In this document: piece by piece, positions 54,924-62,352 of the stretch | Numbering within the stretch: the stretch's first letter is position 1 | Layout of the letters: every line of letters starts with the position of its first letter | Assembly: GCF_008729015.1 (NCBI RefSeq) | Contig: NZ_RKSM01000001.1 | Location: 3,100,001-3,164,000 of the forward strand | Source: Haloarcula sp. CBA1129 | GTDB taxonomy: Archaea; Halobacteriota; Halobacteria; Halobacteriales; Haloarculaceae | Reading direction: 5' to 3' | DNA length: 64,000 nt | The notes under the pieces: model-generated | Told to the model about the DNA's origin: nothing | Databases searched by the model: none | What the model saw: only the letters and a program-made list of their open reading frames with translations | Program-made: the position numbers and the translations under genes

Positions 54924-55190
54924 TCACCATGACTTACACGCCCCACAGACGAGTTGGCCGTCCTGCATCCACCGCCGCTCGACGACCTCATCACACTCGG
55001 CACAGGCGGCTCCCTCGGGCGACCACGAGTACGTCGTCACGGCCGGTTCGACTGTGTCAGCAGAGGCGTCGGAGTCCGGAGTTTGACTTTCTGTCCCTGC
55101 AGTATCATCTCCCGTAGACGTCTCGCTCTCGCTTTCGTCCTTGCTCTCGCTGCTACCGACAAAATCCTCCAGCGAGGCGTCTTCGCCCAT
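54924..55190 (-). CDS. Small zinc-ribbon protein with acidic N-terminus (DUF7573-like)
   Basis: An 88-residue protein. Residues 1-50 are acidic, Ser/Thr-rich and probably disordered. The C-terminus has a zinc ribbon with Cys63, Cys66, Cys82 and Cys85 (AACAECDEVVE, LVCGACKSW). The family name is from memory. Function unknown. Confidence 0.78.
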   Translation of the reverse strand: MGEDASLEDFVGSSESKDESESETSTGDDTAGTESQTPDSDASADTVEPAVTTYSWSPEGAACAECDEVVERRWMQDGQLVCGACKSW

Positions 55191-55274
55191 ACACCTCTGT
55201 TTTGCCCGCGGTCACAAAATACCCTGTCGGTCGTTTCGCCCGGTTACACCTGTTTTGGGGCCTCTGCCGGACCG

Positions 55275-55958
55275 CTATTCGGTGGCGACGCCGACGGTTA
55301 GCAGCGTCCCCAGTTCACGGTAGCGCTTGACCATCGCCTCGCGGGTCTCGAATTCGTCCGTGGGGAACGCATCCGCCGCCGGGATTTCTACCTCGCGGTC
55401 GGGGATGGTGTCCTGCGACGCAACGGCTAAGCCGGCCCCGCGGAATGCCTCGCGGTACTCGTCGGCGCTCCAGCGAGTCATCTCGATGTCGATGAACTCC
55501 TGCCACTCGTGGGAGTGGACGTTCTCCTCGTAGTAGTTCACCGCGATGTGGGCGGTCCCGCCCGGTCGTAGCACCCGCTCGATCTCTTCGAGAGTGTGTG
55601 GCGGGTCGCTGGCGTAGTAGAACGCCTCCATCGAGAACACGTGGTCGATACTGTCGGTCGCAAACGGCAGCGCGTCGAAATCGCCACGCAGGAACCCGAT
55701 GCCGTCGTCATCAGTGTACTCGCGGGCGTTCCGGAGCATTTCTGGGGACCCGTCGAGCCCGTAGCAGGGACCGGCATCGTTGGTGTCCCGGAGCGCACGG
55801 AGCGCGTAGCCCGAGCCCGTCCCGAGGTCGAGTACCGTGTCGCCCGGTTCGACCGGCATCCGGGCGAGGACGTGCTTGGCGGTGTGCCAGTGCCGGTCCT
55901 CCATCCCTCTGTCCTTGCCTTCGGCCGCCCACGCGTCGAATTCCTCGCGAACACTCAT
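55275..55958 (-). CDS. Class I SAM-dependent methyltransferase
   Basis: A 227-residue methyltransferase. The SAM-binding motif I is GDTVLDLGTGSGYALRALRD. Motif II and the post-motifs are GFLRGDFDALPFATDSIDHV and EIERVLRPGGTAHIAVNYY. It is a small-molecule-type methyltransferase; substrate unknown. It is divergent from tryptophanase with 162 bp between starts, so it may modify a product of that pathway, but this is only an inference. Confidence 0.88.
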   Translation of the reverse strand: MSVREEFDAWAAEGKDRGMEDRHWHTAKHVLARMPVEPGDTVLDLGTGSGYALRALRDTNDAGPCYGLDGSPEMLRNAREYTDDDGIGFLRGDFDALPFATDSIDHVFSMEAFYYASDPPHTLEEIERVLRPGGTAHIAVNYYEENVHSHEWQEFIDIEMTRWSADEYREAFRGAGLAVASQDTIPDREVEIPAADAFPTDEFETREAMVKRYRELGTLLTVGVATE

Positions 55959-56059
55959 ACGTCGTTCCACCAGTCGTGGCCTCAAAATGCCCGCTGTTTC
56001 TGCCTGCCGGAAACACGTGTCCACCGATAGCCGTACTCGTCTGGTGATGGACATCTCAG

Positions 56060-56089
56060 CCCACCTCTGTACAACATATATCAGGTGGG
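56060..56089. promoter_or_regulatory. Inverted repeat framing the tryptophanase TATA box
   Basis: CCCACCT (56060-56066) and AGGTGGG (56083-56089) form a perfect 7-bp inverted repeat. The 16-bp spacer contains the TATA box catatat (about 56075-56081), placed about 40 bp before the tryptophanase ATG. A protein bound to this dyad would block the box, which suggests a repressor operator. Confidence 0.5.
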
Positions 56090-56120
56090 AGATAAGTCGG
56101 TCGGAGTACTGCGACACGGT

Positions 56121-57464
56121 ATGCGCTCGTACAAGGCCAAATCGGTAACATCGATACAGCTGCCGCCTCGTGAGCGACGTGAAAACGCACTCACAGAGGC
56201 CGGGCACAACGTCTTCAACCTCGCTGCAGCGGACGTCTTTATCGACTTGCTGACTGATTCTGGGACTGGAGCAATGAGTGACGACCAGTGGGCGGGCTTG
56301 GTGCGGGGCGACGAGGCGTACGCCGGGTCGCGCTCGTTCAAACGGTTCCGTGAGACGGTTGCCGACGTGATGGGGTTCGATCGCGTGGTCCCGACACATC
56401 AGGGCCGCGGCGCGGAGAACGTCCTGTTCGGGGCGCTACTGGACGACGGTGATGTCGTTCTCAACAACACGCACTTTGACACCACCCGCGCACACGTAAC
56501 GAATCAGGGTGCAACTGCGGTTGACTGCCCGGCGGAGACGGACCTTACCGCTGACAGCGTCGGGCCGTTTGCGGGAAACTTCGCCACAGACCGAGGGTGG
56601 GACGCTGTCGAGGAGTACGGGCAAGATGCTGTTTCGGCTGTCGTCCTGACGATCACGAACAACTCCGCCGCCGGCCAGCCGGTATCGATGGAAAACATAC
56701 GCGAGACGGCCGCTTTCGCCACGGAAATCGACGCGACGTTCGTCATTGACGCCTGTCGGTTCGCCGAGAACGCACAGTTCATCAAGCAACGAGACCCCGA
56801 ATACGCCGATACGCCCCTCAGTGAGATTGCTCGCGAGCAGTTACGTCCCGCGGATGCAATCACGATGAGTGGGAAAAAAGATGCACTCGCAAACATTGGC
56901 GGGTTCACGGCCGTCCGCGACGCTGCCCTGTTCGAACAGTGCAAACAGCGCGCGATCCTCTATGAAGGGTTCCCGACCTACGGTGGCCTCGCGGGCCGCG
57001 ACCTCGAAGCGATGGCCACCGGTCTCCGGGAAGCGGTCGAACCCCCGTACGTCGCCGAGCGACTCGAACAGGTCGCGACCCTCGGCGACCTCCTGCGTGA
57101 GCGCGATATCCCGATTGTCACACCGACCGGCGGTCACGCCGTCTACATCGATGCGGCCGCCCTGCTCCCGGACATTCCCGCCGACCAGTTCCCCGGCCAG
57201 CGACTCGTCTGTGAACTCTACCGCGAAGGGGGCGTCCGGACAGTCGAACTCGGCTCGTTTGCTTTCCCCGGGGCCGACCGCCCGGAACTCGTCCGTCTCG
57301 CTCTTCCTCGCCGGACGTACTGGCGTGAACACCTCGAACATATCGCAGAGACCGCTGCGCGAGTTCGTGACCGGCGCGACGAGTACACCGGTCTGGAAAT
57401 CGTCTGGGAGCCACCGATGGAAGAGCTCAGACACTTCTCAGCGGAACTCGAGCCCGTCGCGTAG
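56121..57464 (+). CDS. tnaA: Tryptophanase (tryptophan indole-lyase)
   Basis: A 447-residue PLP enzyme that splits tryptophan into indole, pyruvate and ammonia; tyrosine phenol-lyase is the closest alternative. FNLAAADVFIDLLTDSGTGA, GDEAYAGSRSFKRF, VVPTHQGRGAENVL and FVIDACRFAENAQFI are family motifs, and the PLP lysine is in AITMSGKKDALANIGGF. The start at 56121 gives YKAKSVTSIQLPPRERR, as in other members. No tryptophan permease or TnaC leader is present nearby. Confidence 0.92.
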   Translation: MRSYKAKSVTSIQLPPRERRENALTEAGHNVFNLAAADVFIDLLTDSGTGAMSDDQWAGLVRGDEAYAGSRSFKRFRETVADVMGFDRVVPTHQGRGAENVLFGALLDDGDVVLNNTHFDTTRAHVTNQGATAVDCPAETDLTADSVGPFAGNFATDRGWDAVEEYGQDAVSAVVLTITNNSAAGQPVSMENIRETAAFATEIDATFVIDACRFAENAQFIKQRDPEYADTPLSEIAREQLRPADAITMSGKKDALANIGGFTAVRDAALFEQCKQRAILYEGFPTYGGLAGRDLEAMATGLREAVEPPYVAERLEQVATLGDLLRERDIPIVTPTGGHAVYIDAAALLPDIPADQFPGQRLVCELYREGGVRTVELGSFAFPGADRPELVRLALPRRTYWREHLEHIAETAARVRDRRDEYTGLEIVWEPPMEELRHFSAELEPVA

Positions 57465-57562
57465 GCTTGTTCGCCCGTGGCTCCGGACGACAGGGGCTCC
57501 CGAGCAGCTACGTAGTGGCCGGGAACGCAAACGCAAAGTAGGGCCACGCTAACGTTCAGGTA

Positions 57563-57781
57563 ATGCAAGGACTGCTGTCGGAACTGCTCCAGAGCATCAT
57601 CGACATGCCCGGCTGGTTCATCGGCGTGGCACTGAACGACCCGCTGGCGGCACTCATGCTCGCCGTCGGTGCCGTCATCACGACTGTCTCAGTCGTCTTC
57701 TTCGGGTACCTGTCGCTGGGGGCTGTGCTCTCGCTGTTCAGCGGCTCCGGCGGTCGAGGACCGCCCCAAGCAAATCGATAG
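57563..57781 (+). CDS. 72-residue membrane protein
   Basis: Small protein with two hydrophobic segments (about residues 17-38 and 40-62) and a Gly/Pro-rich end (GSGGRGPPQ). Its 3' end overlaps the convergent Mer-like gene by 44 bp. It is preceded by a usable intergenic region, so it could be real, but no family is recognised. Confidence 0.55.
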   Translation: MQGLLSELLQSIIDMPGWFIGVALNDPLAALMLAVGAVITTVSVVFFGYLSLGAVLSLFSGSGGRGPPQANR

Positions 57782-58715
57782 CCGTCTCGATATCCGGCCC
57801 GAGCGGCGACGCGAACACGATACTGTCGGCATATTCCTCTAACTCCGCCGTGCGTTCCGCGACCGTTTCGGGCGTTCCGGCGATACAGAACGCGTCTAGC
57901 ATCGCTTCGGTCACGTGCTCGAATGCCGTCGGGAACTCGCCAGCCGAAATCGCCTGCCCGATGTTCTCTGCGACCTCGTGGTCGATGCCGTGGCGGTCAA
58001 GCACCGGCGGCGGGGACCCCGCGGCGACGAACGCGACCGGCGGCCGGGCGGCTTCTCGCGCTTCGGCCTCGTCCTCGGCGACTGAGACACTGGCGTAGGC
58101 TGCGAGGTCGAACTCACCGTACTTGTCGGGCCGTTCGTCGGCCATGTCTTCTACCTGCTCACGTGCCCACGCGAGGTCCTTGGGATGTGCCCCGTTGTAC
58201 AGCGCGCCGTCGGCGTGCTTGGCTGACATCCGGGTCATGTGCGGCCCCTGTGCGCCGACGTACACCGGGATCTCGCCGACCTCGTAGTTCAGCCCCGCGT
58301 CGACCGCCTCGAACGTCCCGTGGTGGTCGACCCGCTCGCCGTCCCAGAGCTTCCGGGCAGTCGTGAACGTCTCAAGCACGCGCCGCAGCGCGTCGTCGTG
58401 GCCGAAGCCGAGATTGCTGAGTGTCGACTTGTCTCCCGGCCCGATGCCGAAGACGGCTCGCCCGTCGCTCAGCTCGTCCAGTGTTGCCACCCGTGAGGCC
58501 AGCGTCACCGGGTGCGTCTCGTAGGGATTGGCGATGCCGGGACCGAGCAGGACCTCCTCGGTCCGTTCGGCCATCGCGGTCAGCGACATGAACTGGTCGC
58601 GGTTGTTGTAGTGATGACTGACGTACACGGCGTCGAGCGCGTTCGATTCGGCCTGTTCGGCAAACGAGGCGAGCTGTGCGACCGGGTGTTCTGGGGTGAG
58701 TTCAATCGCGTACAT
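57738..58715 (-). CDS. F420-dependent 5,10-methylenetetrahydromethanopterin reductase family protein (Mer-like)
   Basis: A 325-residue luciferase-like (bacterial luciferase/F420 oxidoreductase) TIM-barrel protein. YAIELTPEHPVAQLASFAEQ opens the fold; LLGPGIANPYETHPVTLASR and FGIGPGDKSTLSNLGF are typical of Mer. In methanogens Mer reduces methylene-H4MPT with F420H2; haloarchaea use folate, so the one-carbon carrier here is uncertain. It overlaps cofE by 14 nt, tying it to F420 synthesis. Confidence 0.88.
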   Translation of the reverse strand: MYAIELTPEHPVAQLASFAEQAESNALDAVYVSHHYNNRDQFMSLTAMAERTEEVLLGPGIANPYETHPVTLASRVATLDELSDGRAVFGIGPGDKSTLSNLGFGHDDALRRVLETFTTARKLWDGERVDHHGTFEAVDAGLNYEVGEIPVYVGAQGPHMTRMSAKHADGALYNGAHPKDLAWAREQVEDMADERPDKYGEFDLAAYASVSVAEDEAEAREAARPPVAFVAAGSPPPVLDRHGIDHEVAENIGQAISAGEFPTAFEHVTEAMLDAFCIAGTPETVAERTAELEEYADSIVFASPLGPDIETAIDLLGAVLDRRSR

Positions 58716-59475
58716 GTGACCACTTTCTGAGTGCTTGTCTGACGACATCCTTCTCGGGGTCGCGGAACAGCTGCTCGCTGCCCGCGTGGTCGCCGAAGTC
58801 GAAATCACGGACGACTGCGGCGGGTGTTCCGCCGTCGCCTTCGCCGGTGACGAGGTTGGCCGCGGCGGCGAGTTCGTCGACGACGGCTTGGACGGTGGCT
58901 TCGAGTTCGCGCCCATCGCGGTCGTGTTCGCCACGCCAGTCCCGTGAGGCAGAAAGACCGGCCCAGCCCAGTGCGACGCCGCGCTGGCCGAGGCGGAACG
59001 GCCGCCCCGACGTGTCGGTGACGATGACGCTGGGTTCGACCCCCGCTTGTTCGCGGATACCGGCACGGATGGCTTCGGCCTCCGCTGTCGGGTCTTCGGG
59101 GAGCAAGAGGAGATCGGCACCGGGCACGTTCGAGCGGTCGATACCCGCGTTGACCGTGATATGCCCGAACTGTGTCACCCCGAGAATAAAGGGCGCTTCG
59201 ACGAGCACTTCTTCACACTCGTCGAGAATCGCCTGCGCCATCCGCGGGTCCTTCTCTTCGTCGGCGATGTCCTCGATGGTCGCCGCGATGCGCTCGGCGC
59301 GCTCGCCCGGCTCGTACGAGGCCAGCGACCGCCCGCGTCCGTTGGCCTTTGAGACGATAGTGCTGGCGACACAGATCACGTCGTCGTCCCGAAGGTCGGC
59401 CTGCTCGACGAGCAGTCCCGCCACGTCGTCGCCGGGGCATACCTCGGGCAACCCCTCGACCGCGAAGACTTCCAT
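58702..59475 (-). CDS. cofE: Coenzyme F420-0:L-glutamate ligase
   Basis: A 257-residue GTP-dependent ligase that adds gamma-linked glutamates to F420-0. VICVASTIVSKANGRGRSLA, FGHITVNAGIDRSNVPGADL and VIVTDTSGRPFRLGQRGVAL are the CofE signatures. The ATG at 59475 gives the canonical short N-terminus. Its 3' end overlaps the Mer-like gene by 14 nt, so both are translated from one message. Confidence 0.94.
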   Translation of the reverse strand: MEVFAVEGLPEVCPGDDVAGLLVEQADLRDDDVICVASTIVSKANGRGRSLASYEPGERAERIAATIEDIADEEKDPRMAQAILDECEEVLVEAPFILGVTQFGHITVNAGIDRSNVPGADLLLLPEDPTAEAEAIRAGIREQAGVEPSVIVTDTSGRPFRLGQRGVALGWAGLSASRDWRGEHDRDGRELEATVQAVVDELAAAANLVTGEGDGGTPAAVVRDFDFGDHAGSEQLFRDPEKDVVRQALRKWSHVRD

Positions 59476-59584
59476 ACCGCTTCTGAGAACCCTGCGGGAA
59501 AAAGACCCCCGCTCGCTGCAAAGCCGGCCAACAGTGGCAACAGCTGCCGGTAATCCCGGGCACAACGACGTTCACTGGTCCGGA

Positions 59585-60073
59585 CTACAGTTCGTGCTGG
59601 GCTACGTCGAGCGATCCGTTATCGACTGTCGCAGTCAGCATCGTCGGGCGGTCAGCCGGCGATGCTCCAGTGACGCTGCCGGGGTTCAGAAGCCGAACGC
59701 CCTCGTAGACGGTGTCAGTCCGTTCGTGCGTGTGGCCGGCGACGCCGACGGCGCTGCTGTCGGCTTCCTGCCTGACTGTGGCGGCGACGCGGTCTGTCCA
59801 GCCACGCGGCGACCCAGTGCCGTGTGTCACGACGAATGTGACGCCACCGAGTTCGACTGTCGCCCGCTCCGGCAGCCCGATGTGCGGGTCGATATTTCCC
59901 GAGACGGCGGTCAGTGCCGTCGCCATGTGACGGATATCAGCGAGCGCCCCTTTGCTGTCGAAGTCGCCAGCGTGAATGACGTGGTCAGCGACCTCGATGC
60001 GCTCCCGGAACGACGGCGGAATCTCGTGTTCCCGGGACGGGATGTGCGAATCGCTGATGAGAGCGACATCCAT
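59585..60073 (-). CDS. YfcE/MJ0936-type metallophosphoesterase
   Basis: A 162-residue calcineurin-like phosphodiesterase. Metal ligands are visible in order: ALISDSHIP, IHAGDFDSKG, SGNIDPHIG, FVVTHGTGSPRGW and GVAGHTHERTD. Members act on phosphodiesters or nucleotides; the natural substrate is unknown. The gene stands alone. Confidence 0.92.
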   Translation of the reverse strand: MDVALISDSHIPSREHEIPPSFRERIEVADHVIHAGDFDSKGALADIRHMATALTAVSGNIDPHIGLPERATVELGGVTFVVTHGTGSPRGWTDRVAATVRQEADSSAVGVAGHTHERTDTVYEGVRLLNPGSVTGASPADRPTMLTATVDNGSLDVAQHEL

Positions 60074-60146
60074 GCAGATGTATCGTGTCGGCGTTCGAAA
60101 AGGGTTACTCCCACGGAAACGGTGCCGACTGGTCGTCTTGGTGACG

Positions 60147-60449
60147 CTACTCTGTGGACGAAAACACGTCCCGCAGTCCGTCCAACTGCTCGACCAGACG
60201 GCCGATGCCGTCGTTGATTGTTGCGACCCGCTCGTCGATGTTGTCCGCCGGAACGGCTCCCTGTGGTGTCGGCTCGATGAGTTCGTCGTCTTCCAGCATC
60301 CGCAGCGAGTACCGCACCTTGTGTTTCGGGACGCCTGTCTCCTCGGCGAGCCGAACGATACCGATCGGCCCGTTCTCGATGACAGCTTCGAGGATCGACA
60401 GGTCCCGCCCCTCCTTCTCGACCTGATCTTCCAGTCGGTCCATTCCCAT
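60147..60449 (-). CDS. Winged-helix transcription regulator
   Basis: A 100-residue protein. A wHTH core is visible: LSILEAVIENGPIGIVRLAE, then ETGVPKHKVRYSLRMLEDDE as the recognition helix, and LIEPTPQGAVPA as the wing. A C-terminal helix (RLVEQLDGLRDVFSS) is suited to dimerisation. Targets unknown; the gene could regulate its own or adjacent genes. Confidence 0.8.
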   Translation of the reverse strand: MGMDRLEDQVEKEGRDLSILEAVIENGPIGIVRLAEETGVPKHKVRYSLRMLEDDELIEPTPQGAVPADNIDERVATINDGIGRLVEQLDGLRDVFSSTE

Positions 60450-60563
60450 AGTAAATCGTACCTGTGCTTTTACCGCCGCGACACATAAACGCCCCAGTTC
60501 CGGCACTGTGACTCGGGTTTTCTCTGTCCCGTTGTGCGGTGATACGCGTCCGAACTGGCGGCG

Positions 60564-61217
60564 CTATTCGTCCGACACTGGTGTTCGGCGAAGTTCGTCG
60601 AGCTGGTCCCTGAGTTTACTTAGCTCCGTCTCTAGTTCTTCGCGGCGGTCGATGAGCGCGCTCAGTTCCTCCGTGTTGACCGAGTAGTCGTTGTCCATCG
60701 CCACGTCCAATGCATCGGTCGTCGCGCTCGTGAGGCCGGACGCGACCCGCAACACTTCACTCGGCGTCCCACGAGATTCGTACAGTTCCTGTTCGCCCGA
60801 TAGCGGGCTGTAAGTCACCATCGGCGACTCGACGCCGCGGTGGTAGCTCACCGCGTAGCTCGTGTCCGTCACCGGGTTGAGGCGGTCGTCCGCTCGCTCC
60901 GTTCGGACGATGTTGAACGGTTCAGCCAGTGCGGGAAACGTGTCGGCGAGATCTCGAAGCCGGTCCGCGGCGGTCACGTCCAGTTGAGCCTCCACGTCGC
61001 CGAAGAACTGCCGTGAGTTGGTGAGACTAAACGCCACGGTGTAAAACACCGACTCGTCGCTGTCCGCCAGATTCCGAACTCGGTCGCGGACCTCCTCGTG
61101 GCGACCCTCGATAGTGAGCTTCTCCAGTTCCTCAAGCAGCGCCCGGACGCCCTCCTCGCGTTCGAGGAACGCCTCGACGATTGCGCCGGGCATTTCCTCG
61201 CCATCCACGTCCTCCAT
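60564..61217 (-). CDS. Conserved haloarchaeal-type protein with C-terminal coiled coil, unknown function
   Basis: A 217-residue soluble acidic protein. Its N-terminal part is helical (AFLEREEGVRALLEELEKLT). The centre is mixed alpha/beta with DTSYAVSYHRGVESPMVTYS. The last ~45 residues are a coiled coil (ALIDRREELETELSKLRDQL). No catalytic motif seen. The ATG at 61217 is chosen because the region before it reads as non-coding, with Cys-rich low-quality sequence. Confidence 0.7.
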   Translation of the reverse strand: MEDVDGEEMPGAIVEAFLEREEGVRALLEELEKLTIEGRHEEVRDRVRNLADSDESVFYTVAFSLTNSRQFFGDVEAQLDVTAADRLRDLADTFPALAEPFNIVRTERADDRLNPVTDTSYAVSYHRGVESPMVTYSPLSGEQELYESRGTPSEVLRVASGLTSATTDALDVAMDNDYSVNTEELSALIDRREELETELSKLRDQLDELRRTPVSDE

Positions 61218-61652
61218 GGCCACTCTTTTGCGGGGGCTCGTAAACAGTTTGTCGCTGGCAGCCGCTAATCGGCACGCCTTACACCCAACACAAAACATAT
61301 GCCATCCCGCGTGAAGTGATAGCACGTCCGACCTCGGTGGACGGACACTATGACAGGCTAAGGGGGGCACTTCCCCGGACGTCTGCTATTGTGCTGCGCG
61401 TGTGGTATCAGTATATGCGGTTTTATCGACCAGTAGGCGGTGTTTACTGCTTGCTGGACAGTTATTAAAACGCGTACTCGTGCTGTAGCACGAAAGTGAG
61501 GCGATGAAACGCATCGCTCGTCAAAATTAAATCCAGAGGAACGCCCGGAGCGGGATTTGAACCCGGGCAAACGCTCGTTGCGCTCGCGTTTGCGTGATTC
61601 AAATCCGCTCGTTACGGATCTGCGACTCACGAATTTGTTCGTCGCAAAAGTA
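61218..61652. other. 435-bp gene-free region upstream of the hypothetical gene, with a tRNA-Asp remnant
   Basis: No open frame is convincing. It contains AT-richer stretches (tttatcgacc, gttattaaaacg), the 24-bp tRNA-Asp 3' remnant at 61542-61565, and several short hairpins such as caaacgc...gcgtttg near 61568-61592. Confidence 0.5.
61542..61565 (-). repeat. 24-bp remnant of a tRNA-Asp 3' end
   Basis: The 24 bp are identical to 61653-61676 and 61776-61799, the acceptor and T-arm ends of the two tRNA-Asp genes, on the same strand. The sequence diverges immediately afterwards, so no complete third gene exists. It could be an attachment-site scar or the remains of a third tandem copy. Confidence 0.85.
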
Positions 61653-61725
61653 CGCCCGGAGCGGGATTTGAACCCGCGTCACGACCGTGACAGGGTCGTA
61701 TGATGGGCCACTACACCATCCGGGC
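61653..61725 (-). tRNA. tRNA-Asp (GTC), copy 1
   Basis: Minus-strand acceptor GCCCGGA pairs with TCCGGGC, with discriminator G at 61653. The anticodon stem CGACC/GGTCG encloses loop CTGTCAC, giving anticodon GTC. The T arm includes GGTTCAAATCC. It is 73 nt with no encoded CCA. Confidence 0.96.
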
Positions 61726-61730
61726 AGTCT

Positions 61731-61755
61731 ACGAGCACACGCTGACCGTGCTCGT
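61731..61755. terminator. Hairpin between the two tRNA-Asp genes
   Basis: Perfect 8-bp stem acgagcac / gtgctcgt with a 9-nt loop, in the 50 bp separating the two identical tRNA genes. Possibly a processing or spacing element of a dicistronic transcript. Confidence 0.4.
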
Positions 61756-61775
61756 CAGTTGGGTCGCAATAGGAA

Positions 61776-61848
61776 CGCCCGGAGCGGGATTTGAACCCGC
61801 GTCACGACCGTGACAGGGTCGTATGATGGGCCACTACACCATCCGGGC
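61776..61848 (-). tRNA. tRNA-Asp (GTC), copy 2
   Basis: Same 73-nt sequence as the copy at 61653-61725, with anticodon GTC. It is the upstream member of the tandem pair. Confidence 0.96.
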
Positions 61849-62040
61849 CTTCGTTGCATTTCTTCGTACCTTGGTGTCGGTATTAAGACTTTCCAAAGAG
61901 ACCCGCCCCGGGATGAGTGCACATGACGGGACCCAAAGTTCTATGTCCAGTCTGCTTCATGTGGTTGGTAGGAGCAAACACGCCCGCAGTCCGTGAGGAT
62001 GGGCGGGTCCGATAGCCACGGCAGAGCGACTTGGTAAGTG

Positions 62041-62046
62041 TTATAT
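62041..62046 (+). promoter_or_regulatory. TATA box of the RNA polymerase operon
   Basis: ttatat lies 79 bp before the rpoH ATG; a start near 62069 would give a leader of about 55 nt. The rest of the 276-bp region from 61849 shows no gene. Confidence 0.5.
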
Positions 62047-62124
62047 GCACCCCGACAGTACGGCCCTGTAGTATCTCGTGACAGCCACCTTCTCCAGCAG
62101 CAGGCCAAACGCACACGCACACAC

Positions 62125-62352
62125 ATGGTAGATGTAAGTCAACACGACCTCGTCCCAGACCACAGTGTCGTCGACGAGGACGACCTCGAAGCAGTACTCA
62201 CGGAGTATGAAATCAAGAAGACGGACCTCCCGAAGATCAAGCGCACCGACAAGGCGCTGCCCGATGACGCCGAAGTCGGTGACGTGGTTCGGATTGTCCG
62301 AGACTCCAGAACGACGGACGAAGCCGTCGTGTATCGACTGGTGGTAGAATAA
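62125..62352 (+). CDS. rpoH: DNA-directed RNA polymerase subunit H
   Basis: A 75-residue subunit homologous to the C-terminal part of eukaryotic Rpb5. [20 protein letters not shown] and [20 protein letters not shown] are diagnostic. It heads the archaeal rpoH-rpoB2-rpoB1 operon and its stop overlaps the rpoB2 start codon by one base (TAATG). Confidence 0.95.
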   Translation: MVDVSQHDLVPDHSVVDEDDLEAVLTEYEIKKTDLPKIKRTDKALPDDAEVGDVVRIVRDSRTTDEAVVYRLVVE

